Below are positions 1 through 7,129 of a stretch of 33,368 nt of DNA, piece by piece; within the stretch, counting starts at the first letter, position 1; the number at the start of each line of letters is the position of its first letter. Under the pieces are notes generated by a model. The model did no database searches. It was given only the letters and a program-made list of their open reading frames with translations, and was not told the origin of the DNA. The stretch is from OLB16 sp964422415 (GTDB lineage: Bacteria; Hinthialibacterota; Hinthialibacteria; OLB16), in the NCBI GenBank assembly GCA_964422415.1, contig CAYRBI010000052.1, positions 1 through 33,368 of the forward strand, given 5' to 3'. Position numbers and translations under genes: made by a program.

Positions 1-441
1 GAGTTCGGCCTCGGTTTCGAGGCTGCCAGCCGGCGTGGCTCCAAGACCCATGACGAGATCCACCACATCGAGGGCGGCTTCAAACGTCTCACCAATAACG
101 CGGGCGGTCTGGAGGGTGGAATGACGGACGGGATGCCCTTAGTGGTCCGGGTGGCCATGAAACCCATCGCCACAGTACTCAAGGGGCTGCAGTCAGTCGA
201 CCTGAAGACCCTGGAGACCGCACCGTCCACCTATCAGAGATCCGATGTCACCGCTGTCCCCGCCGCCGGAGTGGTCCTGGAGGCGGTGATCGCATTTGTT
301 CTGGCCGATGCTCTGCTGGAGAAGTTTGGAGGCGACAGCCTGAGAGAGACCCGGCGGAACTTTACGCAGTACCTGGAGCAGATCCAGACCGCACAGATCT
401 TCGAGGGACATACGGCGGGGGAGGGGCAGGATTCGTTTTAA
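1..441 (+). CDS. aroC: Chorismate synthase, C-terminal part (5' end outside window)
   Basis: This is the last 146 codons of chorismate synthase, the final shared step of aromatic amino acid synthesis. The enzyme turns 5-enolpyruvylshikimate-3-phosphate into chorismate using reduced FMN. The frame is open from base 1 to a TAA at 439-441. Visible family signatures are the block NNAGGLEGGMTDG followed by PLVVRVAMKPI, then RSDVTAVPAAGVVLEA and the typical C-terminal LADALLEKFGGDS. Beyond this the tail is an ordinary short helix. The gene converges on tatD across a hairpin repeat that may act as its terminator. Identification is firm. The start and the N-terminal two thirds cannot be judged because they lie before the window. 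Confidence 0.96.
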   Translation, partial: EFGLGFEAASRRGSKTHDEIHHIEGGFKRLTNNAGGLEGGMTDGMPLVVRVAMKPIATVLKGLQSVDLKTLETAPSTYQRSDVTAVPAAGVVLEAVIAFVLADALLEKFGGDSLRETRRNFTQYLEQIQTAQIFEGHTAGEGQDSF

Positions 442-462
442 TGGAGACTGGTTTGCGACACC

Positions 463-539
463 CCCCCACCCCAACCCTCCCCCACAAGGGGGGAGGGAGT
501 GTGATGGCCCCCTTGTGGGAGAGGGTTGGGGTGGGGGGG
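463..539. repeat. GC-rich inverted repeat (extragenic palindrome, family A)
   Basis: Two long arms, roughly 463-492 and 508-539, are near-perfect reverse complements. The left arm reads as a C-rich run followed by CAACCCTCCCCCACAAGG. The right arm is CCTTGTGGGAGAGGGTTGGG and its G-rich continuation. Transcribed from either strand it would form a very stable hairpin. It lies between the convergent genes aroC and tatD, so it may end transcription both ways. There is no clear T tract, so a classical intrinsic terminator is not shown. Related shorter copies occur at 18334-18375 and 29890-29928. Confidence 0.8.
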
Positions 540-566
540 AGAGGCGATCATGCTCCAGGGACTGCC

Positions 567-1346
567 CTAATGGTTTTCGGGAAACAACACACACAAATTC
601 GCTTCCACCCGTGCTTCCAGTTCTTCGTAGGTTATCCCACGCCGTTGTGCGATCTTCCGCGCAGTATGGATCACATGGCAGGGCTCGCAACGTTTGCCAC
701 GATACGGTTCTGGGGCGAGATAGGGAGAGTCGGTCTCGACCAGAAGACGATCAACCGGAGTATCAGCGGCCACTTCCAGCAAATCCAAGCCCTTCTTGAA
801 GGTCACGATCCCAGAGAACGAGACATGAAAACCACGCCGGATCCCTTCCAACATGCCATCCCGGCTCCCAGTGAAGCAGTGAAGGACACCTCTTCCTGTA
901 TAGCCCACCCGGTCCAGAATGCGATAGAAGTCCTCCTCGGCATCACGTAGATGGAAGACCATCGGAAGGTTAGCTTCCATCGAAATTTCCAGTTGTTCTA
1001 CCAGACTGCGTTCTTGCTCTGAATGGCCCGGGGTGGGGTAGTAGTAGTCCAGCCCAGTCTCGCCAATTCCCACCACACAGGGATCCCGCAGGAGCTCGCG
1101 GATTTCCGCCACCGCCTCGGGTGTCCAAGAATCCGACTCATGGGTCGAAACGCCCACCACTGCCGATAGGGGGAGCATCGACTGAAGAGAGGAGTCCCGC
1201 ACCAAAGTGATCGCACGGCGGCTGGAGGCCAGCCCATAGCCCACCACGATCACACGGTTAACTCCAGCTGTATGGGCGCGTTGAACTACCGCCTCGACAT
1301 CTTCATCGAAGCGTTCATCATTGAGGTGACAGTGAGAATCGATCAT
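567..1346 (-). CDS. tatD: TatD family metal-dependent deoxyribonuclease
   Basis: The 259-residue protein is full length for the TatD (YcfH) family, TIM-barrel metallohydrolases with 3'-5' DNase activity linked to DNA repair and fragment clearance. The metal-binding motifs are all visible: the N-terminal HCHL in MIDSHCHLND, the glutamate in GIGETGLDYYY, the histidine in VFHLRDAEED, HCFTGS, and the aspartate in VETDSPYLAP, which is followed by the family's PEPYRGKRCEP. It starts with ATG only 7 bases after the purE stop, so the two genes are almost certainly one transcript. The last codons lie next to the family A hairpin. Its exact substrate in this organism is not known; assignment to the family is secure. 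Confidence 0.95.
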   Translation of the reverse strand: MIDSHCHLNDERFDEDVEAVVQRAHTAGVNRVIVVGYGLASSRRAITLVRDSSLQSMLPLSAVVGVSTHESDSWTPEAVAEIRELLRDPCVVGIGETGLDYYYPTPGHSEQERSLVEQLEISMEANLPMVFHLRDAEEDFYRILDRVGYTGRGVLHCFTGSRDGMLEGIRRGFHVSFSGIVTFKKGLDLLEVAADTPVDRLLVETDSPYLAPEPYRGKRCEPCHVIHTARKIAQRRGITYEELEARVEANLCVLFPENH

Positions 1347-1353
1347 TCCTTCG

Positions 1354-1824
1354 CTAGCGCGCGGCCTCCTCGCGCCTTTGTTTCAGTTTGGTGCGGATCT
1401 GTTCATCCTGGAGGGCCAGAATCTCCAGCGCGAAGAGCACCGCATTGACCGCTCCATGCTTTCCGATGGCCATAGAAGCGACGGGGATACCGCGTGGCAT
1501 CTGGACCGTGGAAAGGAGCGCATCCAATCCATTGAGAGGTCCGCCCTGAATGGGGATGCCGATCACGGGCAGAGTGGTCTGCGCGGCCACAGCTCCCGCC
1601 AGATGGGCAGCCAGCCCCGCGGCGCAGATCAATACCTGGAGCCCACGTCCCTCGGCCTCGGAGGCATACTGCCGTACCTTGTCGGCATTACGGTGGGCGG
1701 AGAGAACATGGACCTCATGATCGACCCCGAAATCCTGAAGCAAGACAATGCCCTCCTCCAGCTGCTCACGGTCGCTCGGGCTCCCCATCAGAATGCCGAT
1801 CTTTGGATCACCTGTACCCCACAT
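1354..1824 (-). CDS. purE: PurE, N5-carboxyaminoimidazole ribonucleotide mutase
   Basis: The 156-residue protein is a full-length PurE, which moves the carboxyl group of N5-CAIR to give CAIR in de novo purine synthesis. The phosphate-binding GSPSD loop is at residues 14-18 and SAHR at 42-45. Further family blocks are ICAAGLAAHLAGAVAAQT and GIPIQGGPLNGLDALLST. The ATG at 1824 is preceded by AGAAGGAG at a suitable distance, which supports this start. It leads a two-gene unit with tatD. Class I PurE normally needs PurK to make N5-CAIR. No purK lies in this window, so it must be elsewhere, or the enzyme acts as a direct AIR carboxylase of the class II type. Sequence alone does not settle the class here. 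Confidence 0.95.
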   Translation of the reverse strand: MWGTGDPKIGILMGSPSDREQLEEGIVLLQDFGVDHEVHVLSAHRNADKVRQYASEAEGRGLQVLICAAGLAAHLAGAVAAQTTLPVIGIPIQGGPLNGLDALLSTVQMPRGIPVASMAIGKHGAVNAVLFALEILALQDEQIRTKLKQRREEAAR

Positions 1825-1877
1825 CGGTGCTGATCTCCTTCTCTCATTTGATCCGAGCTGCAGTACAGCCCCTCATT

Positions 1878-1906
1878 ACCCTAGACGCTCACTGGGAATG
1901 TGGCAA
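1878..1906 (-). promoter_or_regulatory. Possible sigma70-type promoter for purE-tatD
   Basis: Read on the minus strand there is TTGCCA (1901-1906), 17 bases, then TAGGGT (1878-1883), about 54 bases before the purE start codon. The -35 box matches consensus in five of six bases but the -10 box in only three. Spacing is ideal. The call is a weak pattern match. Confidence 0.3.
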
Positions 1907-1980
1907 ACATAAGCGAGGCGAATAGCCCAAAGCAAGGGCCGTGCTATCACGGTCTCCTTAAGAACAGGACAAGTACCCGC

Positions 1981-3183
1981 ATGGATGATATTTACCCAAA
2001 ACTCCGGAGTGATCTTCACTTCCAACAAGTTCTCCACGAGGGGACAAGGATGGTGGTCATCCAGGATCCCTTGGAGATCATGCCAGGGGCCATTGGGGTG
2101 AGTGAAATCTTTGCCCATATCCTGCCACTCCTGGATGGAACCCGTGGCGCGACAGACCTGGAAGCCCTCTTCGTGGAAGCCCTACCTGGAGGAATGCCCG
2201 AAGGGCTGATCCAAGAGGGCTTGCTCGGATTGGAAAAGGCTGGAGTTTTTGAGAATGAGAACTACCGGACCAAAAAGCAGGCAATCCTGGAGGCCTACAC
2301 ACGGCTTGAAACCCGGACACCCTCACATGCTGGCCTGGCCTATGAAGGCAATGCACAGGAACTCACGGAGTGGTTGGACACCATGTTGCCTGGACCCAAT
2401 GGTGTCTTTGAAAAACCTCCCCAGGTCATTGTCGCCCCACACATCGACTTCCGTGTAAACACCTCGGTCTACAATAAAGCCTATCACCCACTCAAGGGTC
2501 AACATTATGACCGGGTAGTATTGATGGGAACCGGGCATTCCATCCTAGATGGCATCTACTGTCTGACATACAAGAATCTGGCGACCCCACTGGGTGTCAC
2601 TCCCAACGACCGGCGATCGGTGGAACGGATCCAAAAAGCTGGCGCGGGCCTCCTCGCCCCCAATGATTTTCCACACCGCGATGAACATGCACTTGAATTC
2701 CAGATGATCTTCCTCCAACACCTACTGGGAGTCGAAAACTTCGAGGTCGTCCCGATCTTGTGCGGCTCAGTAGATTGTTTCCAGACAGGCTATTCCCGTC
2801 TTGGAAATGTAGCGGAAATGGCCCCCTTCCTGGAGGCACTCCGGGCAGTGATTCACGAGGATGGAAAGCAAACATTGGTGGTGGCGGGGGTGGATTTCTC
2901 GCATACTGGGCTACGATTCTCGCACCAGATGGCCGCCTCGGAGATGATGGAAGATACACGCCGACATGATCATGCCTTGATCGAAGCTTTTACGAAATGG
3001 GATGTGGAGTCCTTCTGGAAAACGGAACATGACTCAGGTGGGCAGTTCAATGTATGCGGCTTCTCCACCCTCTCAACCATCCTTGAAGTCGTTGAACCGG
3101 GTTCAGCGGAATGTCTGGCCTATGACATTTGGGATGACTCACCAACCGGTTCGGCGGTCTCCTTCGCCGCCATTATCGCATAG
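1981..3183 (+). CDS. AmmeMemoRadiSam system protein B (MEMO1 family), with N-terminal extra domain
   Basis: The 400-residue protein has a C-terminal MEMO-like domain of about 270 residues. This fold is related to extradiol dioxygenases and LigB; in bacteria it is often encoded beside an AMMECR1 protein and a radical SAM protein, and its biochemical role is not settled. Supporting blocks are VIVAPHIDFRVNTSVYNKAY, RVVLMGTGHS, DEHALEFQMIFLQHLL, VVAGVDFSHTG and CGFSTLSTIL. The first 120 or so residues form a small domain (IMPGAIGVSEIF, LLDGTRGATDLEALF) resembling the PqqD-like helical domain seen in some bacterial members. I chose the ATG at 1981, which has AGGA upstream. An in-frame GTG at 1900 would add 27 residues with no family likeness. 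Neither AMMECR1 nor the radical SAM partner is in the window. Confidence 0.85.
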   Translation: MDDIYPKLRSDLHFQQVLHEGTRMVVIQDPLEIMPGAIGVSEIFAHILPLLDGTRGATDLEALFVEALPGGMPEGLIQEGLLGLEKAGVFENENYRTKKQAILEAYTRLETRTPSHAGLAYEGNAQELTEWLDTMLPGPNGVFEKPPQVIVAPHIDFRVNTSVYNKAYHPLKGQHYDRVVLMGTGHSILDGIYCLTYKNLATPLGVTPNDRRSVERIQKAGAGLLAPNDFPHRDEHALEFQMIFLQHLLGVENFEVVPILCGSVDCFQTGYSRLGNVAEMAPFLEALRAVIHEDGKQTLVVAGVDFSHTGLRFSHQMAASEMMEDTRRHDHALIEAFTKWDVESFWKTEHDSGGQFNVCGFSTLSTILEVVEPGSAECLAYDIWDDSPTGSAVSFAAIIA

Positions 3184-3240
3184 AGGCGTGATTTACCCGG
3201 CTCCCATATGCAATTTTTATTTGGACACAGGAGTACATGG

Positions 3241-3831
3241 ATGAAAAACCTTATTCCCAGGAGCAGCCATCTTTGCATGGTTCTTCTTCTCGCGGCCATC
3301 TGTCTGTATATGACCGGGTGTGGCCCCAAAGAGGAGGGGCACTCCGGACATTCCCAGGATACCCCAGAGACGGGCGCCCCGTATTCACACGATGAACATC
3401 AGCATGAAAGTAAGGAACAGGCCCATGGGCAGATCCACGCTCATACCGCGCCCCATGGGGGAACTCTGGTTATCCTGGGGGAGCACTTCGCCATCATTGA
3501 AATCGTCATGGACACAGCGGCTGGGAAGATGACCGCTTATGTTCTCGATGGGGAAGCGGAAAAACCGGTCCGTATCCCACAGACCACCCTCGAGATCCTA
3601 GTTTTGAAGCCCGGGAGTCCCACATCTGATTCCGCAATAGGAGACACATTGAAACTGAACGCGGTGGCTAATGCACTCACAGGCGAGACAGTGGGGAACA
3701 CTTCTGAGTTCAATATCACGTCGGAATTACTTAAGGGCAAGGATCATTTCGAAGGAATTATTCAGTCCGTAACCCTTAAAGGCGAGGAGAAGAAAACAAT
3801 CTCTTTCAAATTCCCGGAGGGAAATGAGTGA
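3241..3831 (+). CDS. His-rich lipoprotein, probable periplasmic metal-binding protein
   Basis: The 196-residue product begins with a basic, hydrophobic signal sequence ending in the lipobox-like YMTGC, so it is probably a lipoprotein. A flexible stretch of about 45 residues follows that is crowded with histidine (GHSGHS, SHDEHQHE, HGQIHAHTAPHGG). It leads into a compact beta-rich domain (GTLVILGEHFAIIEIVMD, then MTAYVLDGEAEKPVRIP). The histidine cluster suggests binding of zinc, copper or nickel, but this is inference. CAGGAG lies seven bases before the ATG at 3241, favouring this start over the in-frame ATG at 3208. Its stop overlaps the start of the DUF3299 lipoprotein by four bases, so the two are probably translated together and may work as a pair. 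I do not recognise a named family. Confidence 0.8.
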   Translation: MKNLIPRSSHLCMVLLLAAICLYMTGCGPKEEGHSGHSQDTPETGAPYSHDEHQHESKEQAHGQIHAHTAPHGGTLVILGEHFAIIEIVMDTAAGKMTAYVLDGEAEKPVRIPQTTLEILVLKPGSPTSDSAIGDTLKLNAVANALTGETVGNTSEFNITSELLKGKDHFEGIIQSVTLKGEEKKTISFKFPEGNE

Positions 3832-4574
3832 GTCCAAACGCGGAAACAACACTCCATTCCCGCCGGGGGAAAGTTTTCCGCGCTCTGGCTTGGGCAGGAT
3901 TGCTCCTTTTGATGGCATGGGTGCCCAGCTGCAACAAGACCGGGGAAAACTCTGACAGCGGCAGGCCGGTTGTCGCCGCCGAGGGAGATCCGATCGATGG
4001 AGTGGTGAATTCAAGGGCAATCTCTCCTTCCCTACCCCAATTCCTTGCCCAACCTTCCTCGAACACATCCTCTGGAACGGTTCCCGCCGGAGTTGATCTC
4101 AAGTCATCGACTCCCACCACGGAAAGTGGTGTCCTACCCGTGACATTCGCACACCTGAGCTCCTACGAGTACAATGTCCCCGATTCCTCAGTTGTGAAAA
4201 CGATGCAGGAAGCGGATATCAAAAAACTTTCGGATCAAATCCCAGACACCATCAAGAAACTGAACAAGAAAAGGGTAGCTGTCTCGGGATTCATGGTTCC
4301 CATCGATATGGTGGATGAAGGAGTCAAGAGTTTCATCCTGACCTATTCCCAGATGATGTGCTGCTTTGGGCAGATGCCCTGGTATAACGAGTGGGTTTTT
4401 GTCGAAATGCCGGAGGGAGAACCGGCAGCATATGAGATGGATGTGCCCATCACGGTCATGGGACAGCTCGAGGTTGGCGAGGAGATCGAGGATGGTTTCG
4501 TGGTCAGTCTTTACCGGATGAAAGGTGAGAAGGTCACCGTATCGGGAGAGCCGGTTGGGAAAGCCACCAGATAA
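3828..4574 (+). CDS. DUF3299 domain lipoprotein
   Basis: The 248-residue protein starts at GTG within a GTGA overlap with the previous stop, with GGAGGG just upstream. A hydrophobic segment ending in WVPSC marks it as a likely lipoprotein. Residues of about 50-105 are a low-complexity Ser/Pro/Thr linker. The rest matches the uncharacterised DUF3299 domain: KKRVAVSGFMVPID, the central MMCCFGQMPWYNEWVFVEM and DVPITVMGQLEVG. The adjacent cysteines in the core are unusual enough to suggest a redox or metal role, which is inference. Coupling to the His-rich lipoprotein suggests a shared periplasmic task, perhaps metal handling. Function is unknown. Confidence 0.85.
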   Translation: MSPNAETTLHSRRGKVFRALAWAGLLLLMAWVPSCNKTGENSDSGRPVVAAEGDPIDGVVNSRAISPSLPQFLAQPSSNTSSGTVPAGVDLKSSTPTTESGVLPVTFAHLSSYEYNVPDSSVVKTMQEADIKKLSDQIPDTIKKLNKKRVAVSGFMVPIDMVDEGVKSFILTYSQMMCCFGQMPWYNEWVFVEMPEGEPAAYEMDVPITVMGQLEVGEEIEDGFVVSLYRMKGEKVTVSGEPVGKATR

Positions 4575-4586
4575 TGATGACAAGAC

Positions 4587-5756
4587 TTAACTCCCTTGAA
4601 CGGTTTGCTGGTAAATCGCGATCATCTCCCGTGCCGCACATTCCCAACTGAACTTCCTGGCGTGCTCGATTCCCCTCTCAATTAGGTCCATACGGATTTC
4701 GCGGTTCTCCGCCAGGCCATCCATTTTTTCCGCCCATACCTCTGGAGATTGAAAAGGAAGAACCATGGCTCCGGGGCCCGCCAACTCAGGCAATGCACCG
4801 GCATCCGAGCAGAGGACGGGACAGCCACAGGCCATGGCCTCCAGGGGAGCAAATCCATAGTTCCCCCCTCGCGCCGGATGAACCAGCAATGCGGCGGAGC
4901 TATACAGCCGCCGCAGGAATCCATCCGAGACCTGCCCCACCAAGATCACATCCCCCAGAAGTCCACGCCGGGCCACCATCTCGTAAAGAGTGGGAAGCCC
5001 ACAATGAGGGCGGTGAGGATCACCCGTCAGCAGGAGCTTCCGTGGCGTGGAATACCGTTCACGGTAGATCTGGTAGACCTCCAGCAAGAAATCCAGACCA
5101 CTCAGAACATCCACCCCACCTGTGTGAAGGAAGAATCCCCTCTTTGAACCAATATTCAAACGGAAGCGGGAACGGTCCTCCAGACCCCACTCCTCAGGGA
5201 AAAATTCTGGATCCACGCCTGGCCGGATGAAGATGAGTTTGTCCCGCACCTGCGGAAAGAGTTGCAGGATCTCAGATTGGGCATACGCCGAGTGGGTCAC
5301 CACCCGGTCCGACACACAGAAGATGGTTTCGAGATGGTTCCGGTAGGCCCTCTCCTCATCTCTCCTCGCGAAGGAGACCTCTCGAATCCGGAGAGCGGCC
5401 AGGCCAGGGAGCGAGACGACTGTCCGGCAGGTGGGCACTTGCCACACATCTCCGGTCAAGAAATGCATGACCTGCGCTCCATCCCAAATCAACCGGCGGA
5501 GGTGTCCTAAACACCGGTGGTGAATCACCCGGGTCCGGGAGTGGGGAGAGATAATCCGGTTTGCGGGATCCCAGGCATGTCTCACCAACTCAGGAACCGG
5601 ATCCGCGATCAATTCGAGCCTTACCCTATCCGGTTGGCGGCCGAGCTCCTTGACCAAGCCAAGGAGCCGCCTTTGACCACGTTCGGAGACAGAGGCTTCG
5701 CGCAGATCAAGCGCGGCTGTCAATAGCCGCCCGCAAGGCACGCAGGTTTTCACCAC
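4587..5756 (-). CDS. Glycosyltransferase family 4 (GT-B fold)
   Basis: The product of up to 389 residues is a GT-B glycosyltransferase of the GT4 type, which moves a sugar from a nucleotide donor onto a glycan or lipid acceptor, usually at the cytoplasmic membrane. The second domain is clear: HTGGVDVLSGLDFLLEVY, KLLLTGDP, VILVGQVSDGFLRRLYSSA, then GGNYGFAPLEAMACGCPVL and SDAGALPELAGPGA. In most GT4 enzymes the first glutamate of the E-X7-E motif stands eight residues before that in PLEAMA; here that position is glycine. The GTG at 5756 has no good ribosome site. A TTG at 5723 giving LTAALDLREAS is a plausible alternative start. It ends 12 bases from DUF3299, tail to tail. The acceptor cannot be deduced. 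Confidence 0.88.
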   Translation of the reverse strand: MVKTCVPCGRLLTAALDLREASVSERGQRRLLGLVKELGRQPDRVRLELIADPVPELVRHAWDPANRIISPHSRTRVIHHRCLGHLRRLIWDGAQVMHFLTGDVWQVPTCRTVVSLPGLAALRIREVSFARRDEERAYRNHLETIFCVSDRVVTHSAYAQSEILQLFPQVRDKLIFIRPGVDPEFFPEEWGLEDRSRFRLNIGSKRGFFLHTGGVDVLSGLDFLLEVYQIYRERYSTPRKLLLTGDPHRPHCGLPTLYEMVARRGLLGDVILVGQVSDGFLRRLYSSAALLVHPARGGNYGFAPLEAMACGCPVLCSDAGALPELAGPGAMVLPFQSPEVWAEKMDGLAENREIRMDLIERGIEHARKFSWECAAREMIAIYQQTVQGS

Positions 5757-5787
5757 GGAGATATCAGATCAATATCACAACAATCCC

Positions 5788-5807
5788 CCTCGGATCATTT
5801 TCCGAGG
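5788..5807 (-). terminator. Small hairpin at the 3' end of the Pro/Gln-rich gene
   Basis: A seven-base stem, CCTCGGA paired with TCCGAGG and a six-base loop, spans the stop codon of the gene ending at 5795. On the minus strand it is followed by GGGGATTGTTG rather than a T run, so it is a weak terminator candidate. It could instead protect the mRNA end. Confidence 0.3.
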
Positions 5808-6949
5808 TTGTTCAGCCAACTCATGAATCCGCTCTGCTGCTGGGGTTGTTGCTGTTGTTGTTGTCCCGGTGGGGCTCCCAACCTGATCGGCTGGCTGGCC
5901 TCTTCATCGCTGATCTCACGGAAACCGGGACCGGGGATGGTGTTCACGCCCACCAGGTACCTCATTCCATTATCACCCTGAAGCCATTTCTGCCCGGGAG
6001 GCGCCGAACGCACAACCGGTTTATTGGCTCCATAATTCATCTGGCCTGGCTGCTGGTATGGAACTTGAGGCGTCATCATGCCGGGTGGTGTCGGGGGTTG
6101 GTAAGGGAGCTGCCGTTGCAGGTTTGGAGGAATATTGGAAAGCTGCTGTTGAGTTCCCGTGTATGGCCGTGCGGGAGTTACCTGACCGGTGATAGGAATC
6201 TGAGAATAAGTCTGGGGACTTTGGCCAGTTTGGGGGGCATATCCTTGTGTCTGCGCGAAGGCGCTGGGTGGTACCTGTGGAGTCTGAGGAGCATACGCGG
6301 GTTGCCCCGGAGCATACCCGGGCTGCATCGCGGGCGCCGTGTTCGGAGGCGGGATATCCACGAACTCCGCGCTGGGCATCGTATTCTGATCCACGATCAC
6401 CCGGTAGCCACTCTTATGTTGCATCCACTTCTTTCCCGGCGGTACTCCACCCGTGGTGGCAGCCGCCGGGGGCATGGTATAAGCCGGGATTTGAGGAGCA
6501 GCCTGGACAGCGGGTGGCTGAGAGAACGCCGGGTTGGTATAAGTCGCGGGGACTTGGGGCTGTGTATAAGCCGGGGTTGCGGGGGCCTGATAGGAGGGTT
6601 GAACCGCTGCTGGAGCTGCGGCAACTGGAGCCGCTGCAGGTACCTGGACCGGGGGAGGTACCTCCTTGAAGCCTGCGCCGGGAACCTGGTCGGCATCCAC
6701 CACGATGACATACCCCGACTCATGTTGGAACCATTTCTTGCCAACCGGAGCGCTGGGTACAGCGGGAGCGGCGGTGGGTAAGCTGGGAGCGGCTGACGGA
6801 GCTGTCACTTGTGTTTTCGGCGCGGTTGACACCGGGGCCTTCACACTCGCGCTTGGCGTGATGGGAACACTTCCGAACTCCGCACGTGCATCCCAGCAAA
6901 CACAGGCAATAAGGATCGCTATAGCAATCCTGCAAGGGGCTTGTACCAT
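5795..6949 (-). CDS. Secreted Pro/Gln/Ala-rich protein with three GKKW...GY motif repeats
   Basis: The 384-residue product has a signal peptide ending near DARA, so it is exported. Most of it is disordered, rich in Pro, Ala, Gln, Tyr and Thr. Three spaced copies of a motif of about 31 residues interrupt this: GKKWFQHESGYVIVVD from residue 70, GKKWMQHKSGYRVIVD from residue 172 and GQKWLQGDNGMRYLVG from residue 319. Each is followed by about seven residues and then a PGAGF-like turn and an acidic/proline end. The copies encode at about 6650-6742, 6344-6436 and 5903-5995. Tryptophan, Gly-Tyr/Met and the central hydrophobic strand are kept, which suggests a small repeated beta module. The C-terminus has a Gln run and then FMSWLNNLGK. 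GGAGGT precedes the ATG at 6949. The odd composition is matched by a long antisense open frame, which I regard as an artefact. I do not recognise the family. Confidence 0.8.
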   Translation of the reverse strand: MVQAPCRIAIAILIACVCWDARAEFGSVPITPSASVKAPVSTAPKTQVTAPSAAPSLPTAAPAVPSAPVGKKWFQHESGYVIVVDADQVPGAGFKEVPPPVQVPAAAPVAAAPAAVQPSYQAPATPAYTQPQVPATYTNPAFSQPPAVQAAPQIPAYTMPPAAATTGGVPPGKKWMQHKSGYRVIVDQNTMPSAEFVDIPPPNTAPAMQPGYAPGQPAYAPQTPQVPPSAFAQTQGYAPQTGQSPQTYSQIPITGQVTPARPYTGTQQQLSNIPPNLQRQLPYQPPTPPGMMTPQVPYQQPGQMNYGANKPVVRSAPPGQKWLQGDNGMRYLVGVNTIPGPGFREISDEEASQPIRLGAPPGQQQQQQPQQQSGFMSWLNNLGK

Positions 6950-7129
6950 TATGGGGTTACCTCCGGCTTCTCCTAATATGCCCCCTCGAAACTGAAACCA
7001 TCCCGAAAAAAAATCAATTCAAACTCATGCCCTCTCCTGACCCTCAGAAATTCAGGAGGCCGGCAAACAATTCCCTACCCTTACTCATCTCTAGGTTACA
7101 GTCCGCCGGTTCTGGGGTCAATGCGCTCC

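Noticed and set aside
1900..1980. Extending the MEMO-family gene to the GTG at 1900
   Set aside because: The 27 extra residues do not look like the family, and the region overlaps the candidate purE promoter.
5846..6781. A 311-codon open frame on the plus strand opposite the Pro/Gln-rich gene
   Set aside because: It is a by-product of the biased composition of the real minus-strand gene; its Arg/Leu/Gly-rich translation has no motif and the minus-strand frame has a signal peptide, ribosome site and repeated motifs.
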